Below are positions 6,387 through 14,429 of a stretch of DNA of 19,769 nt, one piece after another. This stretch comes from Casp-actino8 sp044358015 (GTDB taxonomy: Bacteria > Actinomycetota > Acidimicrobiia > Acidimicrobiales > Ilumatobacteraceae): positions 1 through 19,769 of the forward strand of contig JBIKOO010000031.1 of the NCBI GenBank assembly GCA_044358015.1. The letters run 5' to 3'. The position numbers and the translations under genes were made by a program. Every line of letters begins with the position of its first letter. Within the stretch, counting starts at the first letter, position 1. The notes beneath the pieces were generated by a model. The model did no database searches. It saw only the letters and a list, made by a program, of their open reading frames with translations, and had not been told where the DNA came from.

Positions 6387-7145
6387 GTGCTACTTAATGT
6401 GCAGGATGTGTCAGTTCGTTTTGGCGGCATTGTTGCGCTCGATGGACTGACCTTTGTCATAAAAGAAGGGGACATTTGCGGTTTGATCGGCCCTAATGGG
6501 GCTGGTAAGACGACGATGTTCAATGTCGTGAGCCGAATTTACGATCCCTTCAAGGGCCGAATCTTATTTGATGGTCACGATCTGTTGTCGGTGCCCGCTC
6601 ATCGCATTGCTGAACTTGGTATTGCTAGAACGTTTCAGAACTTGGCTTTGTTTCCAACGATGTCATTATTGGAAAATGTCATGGTTGGAGCGCATAGTCA
6701 AGGTTCGGTTGGTTTCGTCCGAGCGATCACTCGAATCGGCGCTCAAAAAGAGAATCGTCGCATACGTGACGTGTCCTTTGACTTGTTGCGTAATTTGAAT
6801 CTGGAAAAATTCGCTCACCACCCAGCAGCGGGCTTGCCTTTTGGCACATTGAAGAGACTCGAAATTGCCCGGGCTCTTGCCGCTGCTCCGCGGTTCTTGC
6901 TACTTGACGAACCTGCCGCAGGTTTAACCCATTCGGAAGTTGACGAACTTGCGGACACTATTGTGGCTATTCGCGACAAGTTCAAATTAACGGTGTTATT
7001 GGTTGAACATCACATGTCGATGGTCATGAAAATTTCTGATCAAGTAGTTGCTATGGAGTTCGGTCGCAAGATTGCTGAAGGAACTCCGAGCCAAGTTCAA
7101 AGTGACGCGAACGTGATTCGTGCCTACTTGGGTGGTGAAGTATGA
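6387..7145 (+). CDS. livG: Branched-chain amino-acid-type ABC transporter ATPase, LivG
   Basis: One of two ATP-hydrolysing subunits on the cytosolic face of a LIV-type importer. The 252-aa protein has Walker A GPNGAGKTT (residues 35-43), a Q-loop in TFQNLALFP, signature LPFGTLKRLEIARAL, Walker B FLLLDEPAAGL and the H-loop His in VLLVEHH. The signature departs from LSGGQ, but LivG proteins are loose at this point. The first codon is GTG at 6387, set by the -10 box 6 bases upstream. The livF start overlaps its stop by 4 bases (ATGA), so the two ATPases are translationally coupled. Confidence 0.94.
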   Translation: MLLNVQDVSVRFGGIVALDGLTFVIKEGDICGLIGPNGAGKTTMFNVVSRIYDPFKGRILFDGHDLLSVPAHRIAELGIARTFQNLALFPTMSLLENVMVGAHSQGSVGFVRAITRIGAQKENRRIRDVSFDLLRNLNLEKFAHHPAAGLPFGTLKRLEIARALAAAPRFLLLDEPAAGLTHSEVDELADTIVAIRDKFKLTVLLVEHHMSMVMKISDQVVAMEFGRKIAEGTPSQVQSDANVIRAYLGGEV

Positions 7146-7846
7146 CCATATTGAAGACCGTTGGTTTGCGAGCAAGTTATGGACAAGTTGATGTTTTGCT
7201 GGGCATTGATATCGATGTGAACGAAGGTGAAATGGTTGTGGTGCTCGGTGCCAATGGCGCTGGTAAGACCACAACAATGCGTGCGGTGTCTGGAACAATT
7301 GCGCGCAGCGGTTCGGTTGTCTTTGATGGTCAAGAAATAGTGTCTCAAAGTGCTGAATCAATAGTTCGGCTCGGGGTCGCACATGTGCCGCAAGGACGAG
7401 GCACCTTTTCAGAACTGACGGTTGAAGAGAATCTGCGGATTGGTGCATATATTCGCAAGGATTCAATTGAAAGCGATATCGCCCGTTGGTACAAAACATT
7501 TCCTCGCCTAGAAGAGCGCCAGAATCAACGTGCCGGAAGTTTGTCCGGTGGCGAACAGCAAATGTTGGCCATCGCCCGTGCCCTCATGAGCCGTCCCCGA
7601 CTTTTGTTGTGTGACGAACCAAGTCTTGGACTCGCTCCGCTTGTTACTCAGGAATTGTTTGAAGTTTTGAAGAATCTCAATGAGCAGGATGGATTGTCGG
7701 TTTTGTTGGTCGAACAAAATGCCAATTTGGCATTAAAGGTGGCGAGCAAGGTGTACCTCCTTGAAACTGGTCAAGTCGTTGCTTCGGGAAGCGCAGAAGC
7801 AATTGCCGGTGACGAGCGCATCAGGAAGGCGTACCTCGGGGGCTGA
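7142..7846 (+). CDS. livF: Branched-chain amino-acid-type ABC transporter ATPase, LivF
   Basis: Second ATPase of the importer, 234 aa. Walker A GANGAGKTT is at residues 36-44, followed by HVPQGRGTF (LivF-type Q-loop region), a canonical signature LSGGEQQMLAIARAL, Walker B LLLCDEPSLGLAP and the H-loop segment VLLVEQN. In LivF the usual H-loop His is commonly replaced by Gln, as here. The ATG overlaps the livG stop as ATGA. The livH start follows the stop after a single base. Together this is a tightly packed operon in which LivF would pair with LivG under the LivH-LivM permease. Confidence 0.95.
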   Translation: MTILKTVGLRASYGQVDVLLGIDIDVNEGEMVVVLGANGAGKTTTMRAVSGTIARSGSVVFDGQEIVSQSAESIVRLGVAHVPQGRGTFSELTVEENLRIGAYIRKDSIESDIARWYKTFPRLEERQNQRAGSLSGGEQQMLAIARALMSRPRLLLCDEPSLGLAPLVTQELFEVLKNLNEQDGLSVLLVEQNANLALKVASKVYLLETGQVVASGSAEAIAGDERIRKAYLGG

Positions 7847-7847
7847 T

Positions 7848-8747
7848 ATGGAACGACTTCTGCAATACATATTTGACGGTCTGTCGTTCGGAGCGATTTA
7901 TGCCCTTGTCGCTCTGGGGTTGGTGGTCGTCTTTCGTGGAACGGGACATCTCAACTTTGCACAAGGTGAAATGGCGATGTTTTGCACATTCATCATTTGG
8001 CAAATCAACGCCTGGGGAGTACCGCTCATTTTGGCGGTCATCATCGGCATGGTTTTTGGTTTTGTGCTTGGTGCCGGAACCGAGGCAACAGTGATTCGAG
8101 CAGTTGCGAAGAAATCGCCTGGTGGCGTTTTCGTAGTTTCCATTGCGATGTTTTTGGGTCTGAACTCATTGGCCACCATGATTTGGGATCGCGCCGAGGG
8201 TTACACGATGGGAAGTTTGTTCCCGAACCAACCTCTTGATTTTGTGCGTATTTTGGGAGCCGAGTGGCGTTACAAATTCATTGGTGTACTTGTTGTTGGG
8301 TTGGTACTCATGGGTCTTTTGTTCTTGCTCTTTTCCAAAACAAAATTCGGATTAGCGATGCGATCAGTTGCCAGCAATCCTGACTCTGCCCGTCTCGTCG
8401 GAGTCCCTTCAGGCGTGGTTCTCGCATCCTCATGGGGAATCGCCGCCGCGATGGGGGCACTGTCGGGAGCATTAGTTGGTGGCATCAACGGCCAACTCAC
8501 ACCTAGTTTGATGTTCTCGGTATTCATCTATGCGTCGGCGGCAGCCACATTGGGTGGGCTCGATAGTCCAGGCGGGGCAGTGATTGCGGGATTGTCAATC
8601 GGTGTTGGTGAGCAACTGGTCGCGGGGTACATCCCGGGTTGGATTGGGCAAGATCTGAAACTTTCGGTGGCTTTGATTTCGATCTTTGTTGTGCTGTTGG
8701 TCAAACCATCTGGCTTGTTCGGTTCGCTCAAAGTGGAACGGGTGTGA
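7848..8747 (+). CDS. livH: Branched-chain amino-acid-type ABC transporter permease, LivH
   Basis: A 299-aa inner-membrane permease with about eight hydrophobic segments. Family landmarks are LSFGAIYALVALGLVVVFR near the N-terminus and the conserved HLNFAQGEMAM block that follows. Near the middle is FGLAMRSVASNPDSARLVGV, the cytoplasmic coupling-helix region that contacts the ATPases. The frame is open upstream into livF, but similarity begins at ATG 7848, one base after the livF stop, so this start is chosen. It forms the substrate channel together with LivM. Confidence 0.94.
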   Translation: MERLLQYIFDGLSFGAIYALVALGLVVVFRGTGHLNFAQGEMAMFCTFIIWQINAWGVPLILAVIIGMVFGFVLGAGTEATVIRAVAKKSPGGVFVVSIAMFLGLNSLATMIWDRAEGYTMGSLFPNQPLDFVRILGAEWRYKFIGVLVVGLVLMGLLFLLFSKTKFGLAMRSVASNPDSARLVGVPSGVVLASSWGIAAAMGALSGALVGGINGQLTPSLMFSVFIYASAAATLGGLDSPGGAVIAGLSIGVGEQLVAGYIPGWIGQDLKLSVALISIFVVLLVKPSGLFGSLKVERV

Positions 8748-8754
8748 TCGCAAT

Positions 8755-9834
8755 ATGTTGAAGATCAAAGAAGGTTCACTGCAACATTGGGCTATTCGTA
8801 TCGTTGGATTTACGTTTTTGGCGTTCATCGTTGTGTACATTCCGACGCAGTCTGAAACTGCACGCATTGGACAATTCGCCTCGGCATTTACATTGATCAT
8901 CGCCGCGATGTCGCTCAATATGGTTCTTGGGTTTACCGGGCAAATCTCGTTAGGGCATTCGGCTTTTTTTGGAATTGGCGGTTATACGGCAGCCATATTG
9001 ATTCGTGATCACGGATGGAGTCCGGGCTATACGTTCTATGCGGCTGCGGTCATCGCTTTCATCGTGGGTTGCTTGATTGGGCTGCCAGTTTTGAGAATTC
9101 GTGGTGCTTATTTGGCACTCGTCACATTGGCAGTCGCAGTTTTGTTTCCTACTTTGTTGCGTTGGAAAAAACTTGAGTGGTTGACCGATGGCGCTAAGGG
9201 AATCGACAGCGTGAAGTACGACGAGCTACCCGTGTGGCCAATTCTTGGAGAATTGAAGGGCCGTGACGGTCGTGCAGTTTTCGCTTATTGGTTGGGTCTT
9301 CTGGTGCTGGTCATTGTCTACCTAGTTTGCCGTGGTCTCATTAGTAGTCGCGTCGGTCGTTCGCTCATTGCCATTCGTGACAATGAAACGGCGGCGGCAG
9401 TGATGGGTGTCAACGTCACCCGCACCAAGGTGCTCATTTTCGGAATTTCTGCATCGATGTGTGCCCTGGCCGGTGTTTTGGCAACTCTCAATTCGGGCGT
9501 GGTCACTCCTGATGGACAGTATGTGACGTTGTTGGGCTCCATTATCTTCTTGCTCATCATGGTGGTCGGTGGTGCCGGAACATTAAGTGGACCAATCATC
9601 GGAGGATTGGTGTACGTCTGGCTTGACAACACCACGCGCGGAATCGGCACCGATTCCTCTGGAGTCTTGGGCTTCATTTTCGGATGGACTGATCAATCAC
9701 CGGCGACATTGATTCTGGGTCTGGCTCTCATCGTGATTATGTTGTTTGCACCAATTGGTCTCGTAGGTCTCCTGCGGAAATTGACGCGTCGAATCATGAC
9801 AGTCACTCCTCGTGACATAAGTCCCACCCAATGA
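8755..9834 (+). CDS. livM: Branched-chain amino-acid-type ABC transporter permease, LivM
   Basis: Second permease, 359 aa and strongly hydrophobic. Typical LivM blocks are LNMVLGFTGQISLGHSAFFG, GYTAAIL, LRIRGAYLALVTLA, the coupling segment GRSLIAIRDNETAAAVMGV, and GGAGTLSGPIIGG towards the C-terminus. The frame is open about 70 bases upstream into livH. ATG 8755 is chosen because it lies 7 bases after the livH stop and gives a normal N-terminus. No ribosome site is evident, so it probably depends on coupling with livH. The stop is followed by 116 bases before livK. Confidence 0.92.
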   Translation: MLKIKEGSLQHWAIRIVGFTFLAFIVVYIPTQSETARIGQFASAFTLIIAAMSLNMVLGFTGQISLGHSAFFGIGGYTAAILIRDHGWSPGYTFYAAAVIAFIVGCLIGLPVLRIRGAYLALVTLAVAVLFPTLLRWKKLEWLTDGAKGIDSVKYDELPVWPILGELKGRDGRAVFAYWLGLLVLVIVYLVCRGLISSRVGRSLIAIRDNETAAAVMGVNVTRTKVLIFGISASMCALAGVLATLNSGVVTPDGQYVTLLGSIIFLLIMVVGGAGTLSGPIIGGLVYVWLDNTTRGIGTDSSGVLGFIFGWTDQSPATLILGLALIVIMLFAPIGLVGLLRKLTRRIMTVTPRDISPTQ

Positions 9835-9873
9835 ATATGGGACCTTTGCGCCTAACCCAGTTCGTGCGTCCTC

Positions 9874-9879
9874 TATAGA
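9874..9879 (+). promoter_or_regulatory. Possible -10 box (TATAGA) for separate livK transcription
   Basis: TATAGA, or TAGATT two bases on, lies in the livM-livK gap. A good -35 box at normal spacing was not found. If real, it would give a leader of about 65 bases holding the hairpin at 9908-9928. Confidence 0.25.
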
Positions 9880-9907
9880 TTGTTAAAACATCCAATGTGG
9901 GATGGAT

Positions 9908-9928
9908 GCTTTCTGTTCATTAGAAAGC
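9908..9928 (+). promoter_or_regulatory. Leader hairpin before livK
   Basis: GCTTTCT (9908-9914) and AGAAAGC (9922-9928) form a perfect 7-base stem with a 7-base loop, 8 bases before the strong ribosome site. Such hairpins can protect the 5' end of a processed receptor mRNA, helping the binding protein outnumber the membrane subunits. The DNA could also be an operator. Confidence 0.45.
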
Positions 9929-9936
9929 AATTCAAT

Positions 9937-9944
9937 GGAGGAGG
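9937..9944 (+). promoter_or_regulatory. Strong ribosome-binding site of livK
   Basis: GGAGGAGG lies 6 bases before ATG 9951. Most neighbouring genes have weak or no such site, so it marks livK for high translation. Confidence 0.8.
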
Positions 9945-9950
9945 AAAATA

Positions 9951-11339
9951 ATGGTTCGTAAGACTTTCCGTTTAGGTGGTCTCGTCATGGCAGGTGCGCT
10001 GGCAATTTCGGCGTGTGGTGGATCAAGCGATTCAACATCGACCGAAGCGCCCACATCAGAAGCGCCAACAAGCGAAGCACCGACGAGTGAAGCACCAGAT
10101 ACCGGTGCTCCCTCGACTGATGCCCCCGCAACATCGTGGGCAGTAAACACTGACGACTGCGTCGACCCCGAGGCAGCGAATGCTCCGATCACGGGAACAG
10201 TCAAGATCGGTACTGTGTTGCCATTGTCGGGAAGCGTTGCAGCAATTGCTTTCGCTCCTGTCAAGGCTGGTTTCGAGTCATACATCAAGTGGGCGAATGA
10301 GCAAAAGATGCTTGGCGACACCACAATTGAAGTGGCTTTTGAAGACGATCAGTACAACAAAGACCTCACACCAGATGCTGTGAACAAGTTGCTCGACGCC
10401 GGAGTCAATCTTTTCTCAGGAATCATTGGTACGCCCAACAACGCTGCAGTGCGTGACACCTTGAATGAAGAGTGTGTTCCACAACTGCAGGCTTTGACCG
10501 GTTCGCCCGCTTGGGGCGAGGTTGCCGATTACCCATGGACCACTGGAGCTCTCGCCCCTTACGGCATTGAAGCCAAGGTCTATGCCAGCCAAATCAAGGC
10601 TCAGTTCCCCGATGGCGCAAAAGTGGCGTTGTTCACGGTGAACAACGAATTCGGTCAGGTCTATCTTGAGGCCTTCAAGGAAGCCGCTGATGCCGCCGAT
10701 AGCGGAATTGAAATTGTGGACGAGCAGACCATTGAAGCCGATAGCTCAACTCCTCCGACTGCGCAAATCAACGCCATCGCTTCGAAGGCCCCTGATGCAA
10801 TCGTTGCGGTTCCGCTCGGTGCACAGTGCCCAACTTTCTTGACGGAAGTTGCCAATGCCAAAGCCGCTAACTCTGGTTGGATGCCGAACATTTTCTTGAC
10901 GAACACCTGCGCATCTTCATTGATCTTGGCTGGTGCCGGAGAAGCTGCTGATGGACTGTTCACCTCAAACAACTTGGTTGACGTGAATGATCCGGCAATT
11001 GCATCGAAGCCAGCAGTTGCTGAGTACATCGCATTCATGACGGCTGAGGGCAACAAAGATATCGTCACCACCGCAAGTGCAGGCTGGCACGTTGCTGAAG
11101 TAACTGTGGCAATTTTGAAGCAGGCATCAGAATCAGCAGAAGGTTTGACCCGTGCGTCAATTATGAATGCCGCTCGTAACTACAGTTTGGTTCCTTCACT
11201 TGCTCGCGAGGGAGTGGTCTTGACCATGAACGGCGACGTTGATGTTTTCCAGGCAGAGTCTTTGCAAGTTGTGCAGTACGAATTTGCGACTGGAACGTTT
11301 AGCGACGTTGGCGTATTGATCGCCGATTACGAAAGCTGA
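9951..11339 (+). CDS. livK: Branched-chain amino-acid-type substrate-binding lipoprotein, LivK
   Basis: Extracytoplasmic receptor of the importer, 462 aa. A lipoprotein signal peptide ends in the lipobox ISAC with Cys22 as lipid site. A flexible Ser/Thr/Pro/Glu linker (residues about 25-60) carries TSEAP repeats. The Peripla_BP_6-type domain begins at GTVKIGTVLPLSGS, with PDAIVAVPLGAQCP and TASAGWHVAEV further on. Ligand specificity among amino acids, amides or urea cannot be read from sequence. It is the last gene of the cluster, with its own ribosome site, leader hairpin and a strong terminator after it. Confidence 0.92.
   Translation: MVRKTFRLGGLVMAGALAISACGGSSDSTSTEAPTSEAPTSEAPTSEAPDTGAPSTDAPATSWAVNTDDCVDPEAANAPITGTVKIGTVLPLSGSVAAIAFAPVKAGFESYIKWANEQKMLGDTTIEVAFEDDQYNKDLTPDAVNKLLDAGVNLFSGIIGTPNNAAVRDTLNEECVPQLQALTGSPAWGEVADYPWTTGALAPYGIEAKVYASQIKAQFPDGAKVALFTVNNEFGQVYLEAFKEAADAADSGIEIVDEQTIEADSSTPPTAQINAIASKAPDAIVAVPLGAQCPTFLTEVANAKAANSGWMPNIFLTNTCASSLILAGAGEAADGLFTSNNLVDVNDPAIASKPAVAEYIAFMTAEGNKDIVTTASAGWHVAEVTVAILKQASESAEGLTRASIMNAARNYSLVPSLAREGVVLTMNGDVDVFQAESLQVVQYEFATGTFSDVGVLIADYES
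10044..10097 (+). repeat. TSEAP repeats in the LivK linker
   Basis: The coding sequence encodes EAP followed by three TSEAP units (residues 32-49). Codons differ between units (ACATCA, ACAAGC, ACGAGT for Thr-Ser), so the repeat is kept at protein level rather than being a fresh DNA duplication. Confidence 0.8.
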
Positions 11340-11360
11340 GCAACTCTCAAGTTGTTGAAT

Positions 11361-11388
11361 AAATGCCCGCCCGCAAGGGCGGGCATTT
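11361..11388. terminator. Strong bidirectional intrinsic terminator
   Basis: AAATGCCCGCCC (11361-11372), loop GCAA, and GGGCGGGCATTT (11377-11388) form a perfect 12-base stem with a GNRA-type tetraloop. It is followed by TATTTATTT on the plus strand and ATTTATTC on the minus strand. It lies 22 bases after livK and 4 bases past the end of the convergent lipoprotein gene, so it can serve both. Confidence 0.93.
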
Positions 11389-11391
11389 TAT

Positions 11392-11712
11392 TTATTTAAC
11401 GACTTTTCCTTCAACGACCGTGAGTTCGCGATCTCCGGTTATTTCAATAATGAATTCCCAACTGTTGTCATCGTTGTCGGTGGCGATGCATGCATATTGC
11501 GTGCCGACTTGAATCGACTGAGGTTGGTCGCATAGAGCGTACTTGTAGCGATAGCCAGCGCTCTTGGCGAGGTCCTCGCTTTCAAGGAACTTTTCTCCTT
11601 CAGATTTGTAGTTCTTCGGAGAGGTTGAACAAGCAGCCAACATGGCAAGACACATGCACGCGGTGAAAGAAACGCGAATTTTTTGGTGACGAGTGATGTT
11701 CATGAGTTTCAT
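11392..11712 (-). CDS. Small DUF4333-like lipoprotein
   Basis: A 106-aa exported protein. A signal peptide ends in the lipobox LAAC with Cys28 as acylation site. The mature part has a Cys pair, Cys61 in YALCDQPQSIQ and Cys75 in GTQYACIATD, followed by DNDDNSWEFIIEITG and a C-terminal strand. The spacing C-P-x-x-x-x-x-x-G-x-x-y-x-C, then a D/G-rich turn and alternating hydrophobic strand, resembles DUF4333 domains of actinobacterial lipoproteins, whose function is unknown. The match is by eye. Either ATG 11712 or ATG 11703 could be used; no clear ribosome site. It follows the RarD gene by 36 bases and may be cotranscribed with it. Confidence 0.65.
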   Translation of the reverse strand: MKLMNITRHQKIRVSFTACMCLAMLAACSTSPKNYKSEGEKFLESEDLAKSAGYRYKYALCDQPQSIQVGTQYACIATDNDDNSWEFIIEITGDRELTVVEGKVVK

Positions 11713-11748
11713 TTTCGTTAAAGCCTGACAGGTAATGAGAGTAGTCGC

Positions 11749-12708
11749 TTACTTCAATCCAGAAGTTTGACGGGCTCGTTGGATTGAGTCAATAGTGACA
11801 ATCACCAAGGCAATCCAAACCAGACCAAAACCAACAAATCGGCTTGGAGAAAGCTCTTCGTGGTATACGAGCCAACCTAGTAAGAAGTTGATAGTCGGAA
11901 CTGAATATTGCATCGGACCTAAGACCGTTAATGGCAATTTGAGAGCGGCAGCAGCAAATAGGAGCAACGGAACCGCGGTCACGACTCCGGACAGCAAAAC
12001 CAAAATGATGTTCCAGAAGTCTGCTGATTGAATCACCGAATCGTCTTTTTGTGAGAACCAAACGATGAGTGCAAATGCTGGGATGATGAGGAAGATTGTT
12101 TCGGACATCAAACTCTCAAGTGGCTGCAAAGGCACCTGTCGTTTGAGTAAGCCGTACACGGCCCATGAAGCCGCCATGGCCAAAGCGAGATACGGCACCC
12201 GGCCGTAACTGATCGTGAGCACCACAACTGCGGCCAGACCGAGAAGTGCGCTTGCAAGTTGGATCGGACGAATTTTCTCGTGGAGCACCTTGACGCCAAT
12301 CAGCATCGTGCCGAGCGGGGCAATGAAATAGCCAAGGGCCGCTTCGATGACTTTGCCGTCGTGGATGACGATGACATAAGTCGTCCAGTTAATGGCTAAC
12401 AGCAACGAGGCGCTGGCCACCCGAGTCCAAAGGTGCTCAGTTGAAAGCTTGTGGAACAATGTTGTCAATCGGCCCTTGGCGGCAATGATCACAAGCAGCA
12501 AGACAACTGAGGTGACGATGCGGTAGCCAATGAGCTCAAGTGGAGCGAAGGCTTTGAGTGCTTTCCAGTAGACCGTGATGAAACCCCACAGCAAATACGC
12601 CGAGATACCGGCAATGACTCCAGTTCGATCAGGTATCGGCTGAGACTGAGAGTTCGTTGCGGGGGAGGGATTCACTCCGATATGTGACTCACGTGCTTCA
12701 GAACTCAC
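11749..12708 (-). CDS. rarD: RarD-type EamA transporter
   Basis: A 319-aa inner-membrane protein of the drug/metabolite transporter superfamily, with about ten hydrophobic segments in two EamA halves. RarD-like landmarks are GVIAGISAYLLWGFITVYWKAL at the start (shortened here to ISAYLLWGFITVYWK), PLELIGYRIV, NWTTYVIVIHDGKVIEAALG and LGPMQYSVPTINFLLGW. RarD proteins are annotated from a chloramphenicol-sensitivity locus and are probably metabolite exporters; the substrate is not known. An N-terminal extension of about 30 polar residues precedes the first helix. The GTG start at 12708 diverges from pgi across only 45 bases. Confidence 0.85.
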   Translation of the reverse strand: MSSEARESHIGVNPSPATNSQSQPIPDRTGVIAGISAYLLWGFITVYWKALKAFAPLELIGYRIVTSVVLLLVIIAAKGRLTTLFHKLSTEHLWTRVASASLLLAINWTTYVIVIHDGKVIEAALGYFIAPLGTMLIGVKVLHEKIRPIQLASALLGLAAVVVLTISYGRVPYLALAMAASWAVYGLLKRQVPLQPLESLMSETIFLIIPAFALIVWFSQKDDSVIQSADFWNIILVLLSGVVTAVPLLLFAAAALKLPLTVLGPMQYSVPTINFLLGWLVYHEELSPSRFVGFGLVWIALVIVTIDSIQRARQTSGLK

Positions 12709-12740
12709 CCGTTCTTCATATCATCTGCTGAGCCGTCTAC

Positions 12741-12746
12741 TAGCGT
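12741..12746 (+). promoter_or_regulatory. Leaderless-type -10 box (TAGCGT) for pgi
   Basis: TAGCGT is followed by 7 bases and GTG 12754, with no ribosome site. The 45-base gap must also hold the promoter of the divergent rarD gene; TATGAA 6 bases before its GTG is the best candidate there. Confidence 0.5.
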
Positions 12747-12753
12747 TGAACAT

Positions 12754-14364
12754 GTGGAAGCACTTGAGTCATTGCCAGAATGGTCACAGGTCTTGTCGGG
12801 CGTGCCTCTTCGTTCTCTGCGGGAAGAGTTCGCATCTGATCCGGCTCGCACGTCAGCGATGACTCTTCATGCTGGTGACCTATTTGTCGATTATTCAAAG
12901 CAGCGTGTTGATGAAGGCGCTTTGGCTGATTTGCTGAATCTCGCGAAAGTCCGCGACGTGACCACATCATTTCAACGAATGAAGAATGGTGAGCGAGTCA
13001 ACTTCACTGAGGGTCGGGCAGTTGGCCATATGGCTTTGCGAATTCCAAAAGACGGAACATTTCTGATCGACGGCGTCAATGTCGTGCCAGCAGTGCATTC
13101 TGTTCTCGATCGCATGGCTGATCTGGCCCGTGGAATCCGATCTGGTGAAATCGTTGGAAGTACCGGAAAACGAATCTGCCATATCGTCAATATCGGAATT
13201 GGTGGCAGCGACCTCGGGCCGGCCATGGTGTATGAAGCCCTACGCGCCAATCGCCACGAGGCCATTTCGTGCCATTTCGTTTCTAATGTCGACCCGGCTG
13301 ATTTAGCGGCAAACCTCCAGGGACTAAATCCCGAAGAGACGATGTTTGTTGTCGCATCAAAGACTTTTACAACCGTCGAAACATTGGCGAATGCTCGGGT
13401 GGCTCGCGAGTGGCTAGTGCAAGCACTCGGCCACGATGCAGTCGGAAAACACTTTGTGGCGCTCAGCACTAATTCTGATGCGGTTCGTGCATTCGGAATT
13501 GATACGACGAACATGTTTGAGTTTTGGGATTGGGTGGGCGGACGCTTTTCGGTTGCATCGGCAATTGGACTTTCGGTGATGATCGCGGTTGGACCAGAGA
13601 TCTTTGAAGAGTTCCTCAATGGCATGCACTTAATGGATATTCACGCCGCTGAGGCGGTCGGACGCGAGAATGCCCCGCTGATATTGGCTCTGCTCAACAT
13701 CTGGAATACGGCAGTGTTCTCGACAAAAAGTCGAGCGGTCATCCCGTATTCGTTTGACCTTCGACGCTTTCCGGCTTACTTACAGCAACTCATCATGGAG
13801 TCAAATGGCAAGTCCATACGAAGTGACGGGTCGCGGGTTCCTTACTCGACCTCTCCTGTGATGTGGGGCGAACCCGGAACTAATGGCCAGCACGCATTTA
13901 TGCAGTTGTTACATCAAGGGACCGATGTTGTGCCCGTTGATTTCATCGGTTTCGCACGTTCATCGGCTGATGACGCCTCGCGAAACGAATTACTTTTCAC
14001 AAATATGGTGGCTCAGAGCCAAGCATTGGCCTTTGGTCGTACGGCGGACGAACTGCCTGAAAGTTCGGTTCGACTGCACCGCACCTTTGAGGGCAATCGG
14101 CCGAGCACAACGATTGTCGCGCCTGAATTGTCGGCTTCGGTACTCGGTCAACTCATCGCCCTTTACGAGCACGCCACATTCTTTGAAGGAGTGATTTGGG
14201 ATATCAATAGTTTTGATCAATGGGGAGTCGAACTCGGAAAAGAACTTGCCCAAACGCTCGGATCGAAGCTGGAGAACTTTTCGGCGCTTGACCACCCAGA
14301 TCTTGACTCGTCAACCCACACTCTCTTGTCATGGTTCGTGCAACAGCAAAAGAAGTCAAACTGA
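12754..14364 (+). CDS. pgi: Glucose-6-phosphate isomerase
   Basis: Interconverts glucose 6-phosphate and fructose 6-phosphate in the cytosol, for glycolysis and gluconeogenesis. The 536-aa length is normal for the long bacterial form. Family signatures are clear: VNIGIGGSDLGPAMV (sugar-phosphate binding), VVASKTFTTVET, GGRFSVASAIGLS, SNGKSIRSDGSRV, WGEPGTNGQHAF with the catalytic Glu, LLHQGTDVVPVDF, and the C-terminal SIS signature region FDQWGVELGKELA with the catalytic Lys. GTG 12754 is fixed by the -10 box. It is monocistronic by appearance, with 65 bases before pafB. No frame damage is seen. Confidence 0.97.
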   Translation: MEALESLPEWSQVLSGVPLRSLREEFASDPARTSAMTLHAGDLFVDYSKQRVDEGALADLLNLAKVRDVTTSFQRMKNGERVNFTEGRAVGHMALRIPKDGTFLIDGVNVVPAVHSVLDRMADLARGIRSGEIVGSTGKRICHIVNIGIGGSDLGPAMVYEALRANRHEAISCHFVSNVDPADLAANLQGLNPEETMFVVASKTFTTVETLANARVAREWLVQALGHDAVGKHFVALSTNSDAVRAFGIDTTNMFEFWDWVGGRFSVASAIGLSVMIAVGPEIFEEFLNGMHLMDIHAAEAVGRENAPLILALLNIWNTAVFSTKSRAVIPYSFDLRRFPAYLQQLIMESNGKSIRSDGSRVPYSTSPVMWGEPGTNGQHAFMQLLHQGTDVVPVDFIGFARSSADDASRNELLFTNMVAQSQALAFGRTADELPESSVRLHRTFEGNRPSTTIVAPELSASVLGQLIALYEHATFFEGVIWDINSFDQWGVELGKELAQTLGSKLENFSALDHPDLDSSTHTLLSWFVQQQKKSN

Positions 14365-14371
14365 CCTTACG

Positions 14372-14381
14372 TCAGGCCTGA
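14372..14381. promoter_or_regulatory. Perfect 10-base palindrome in the pgi-pafB gap
   Basis: TCAGGCCTGA lies 48 bases before the pafB start. It could be a small operator. A short palindrome can arise by chance, so support is weak. Confidence 0.2.
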
Positions 14382-14429
14382 ATCATGTCGATCCTGAAGT
14401 ATGCGAGCGAAGTAAAGGTCTAGGTCACT

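Noticed and set aside
6840..6880. Degenerate LivG signature (LPFGT instead of LSGGQ) as an inactive ATPase
   Set aside because: LivG proteins commonly vary here, and Walker A, Walker B and the H-loop are intact.
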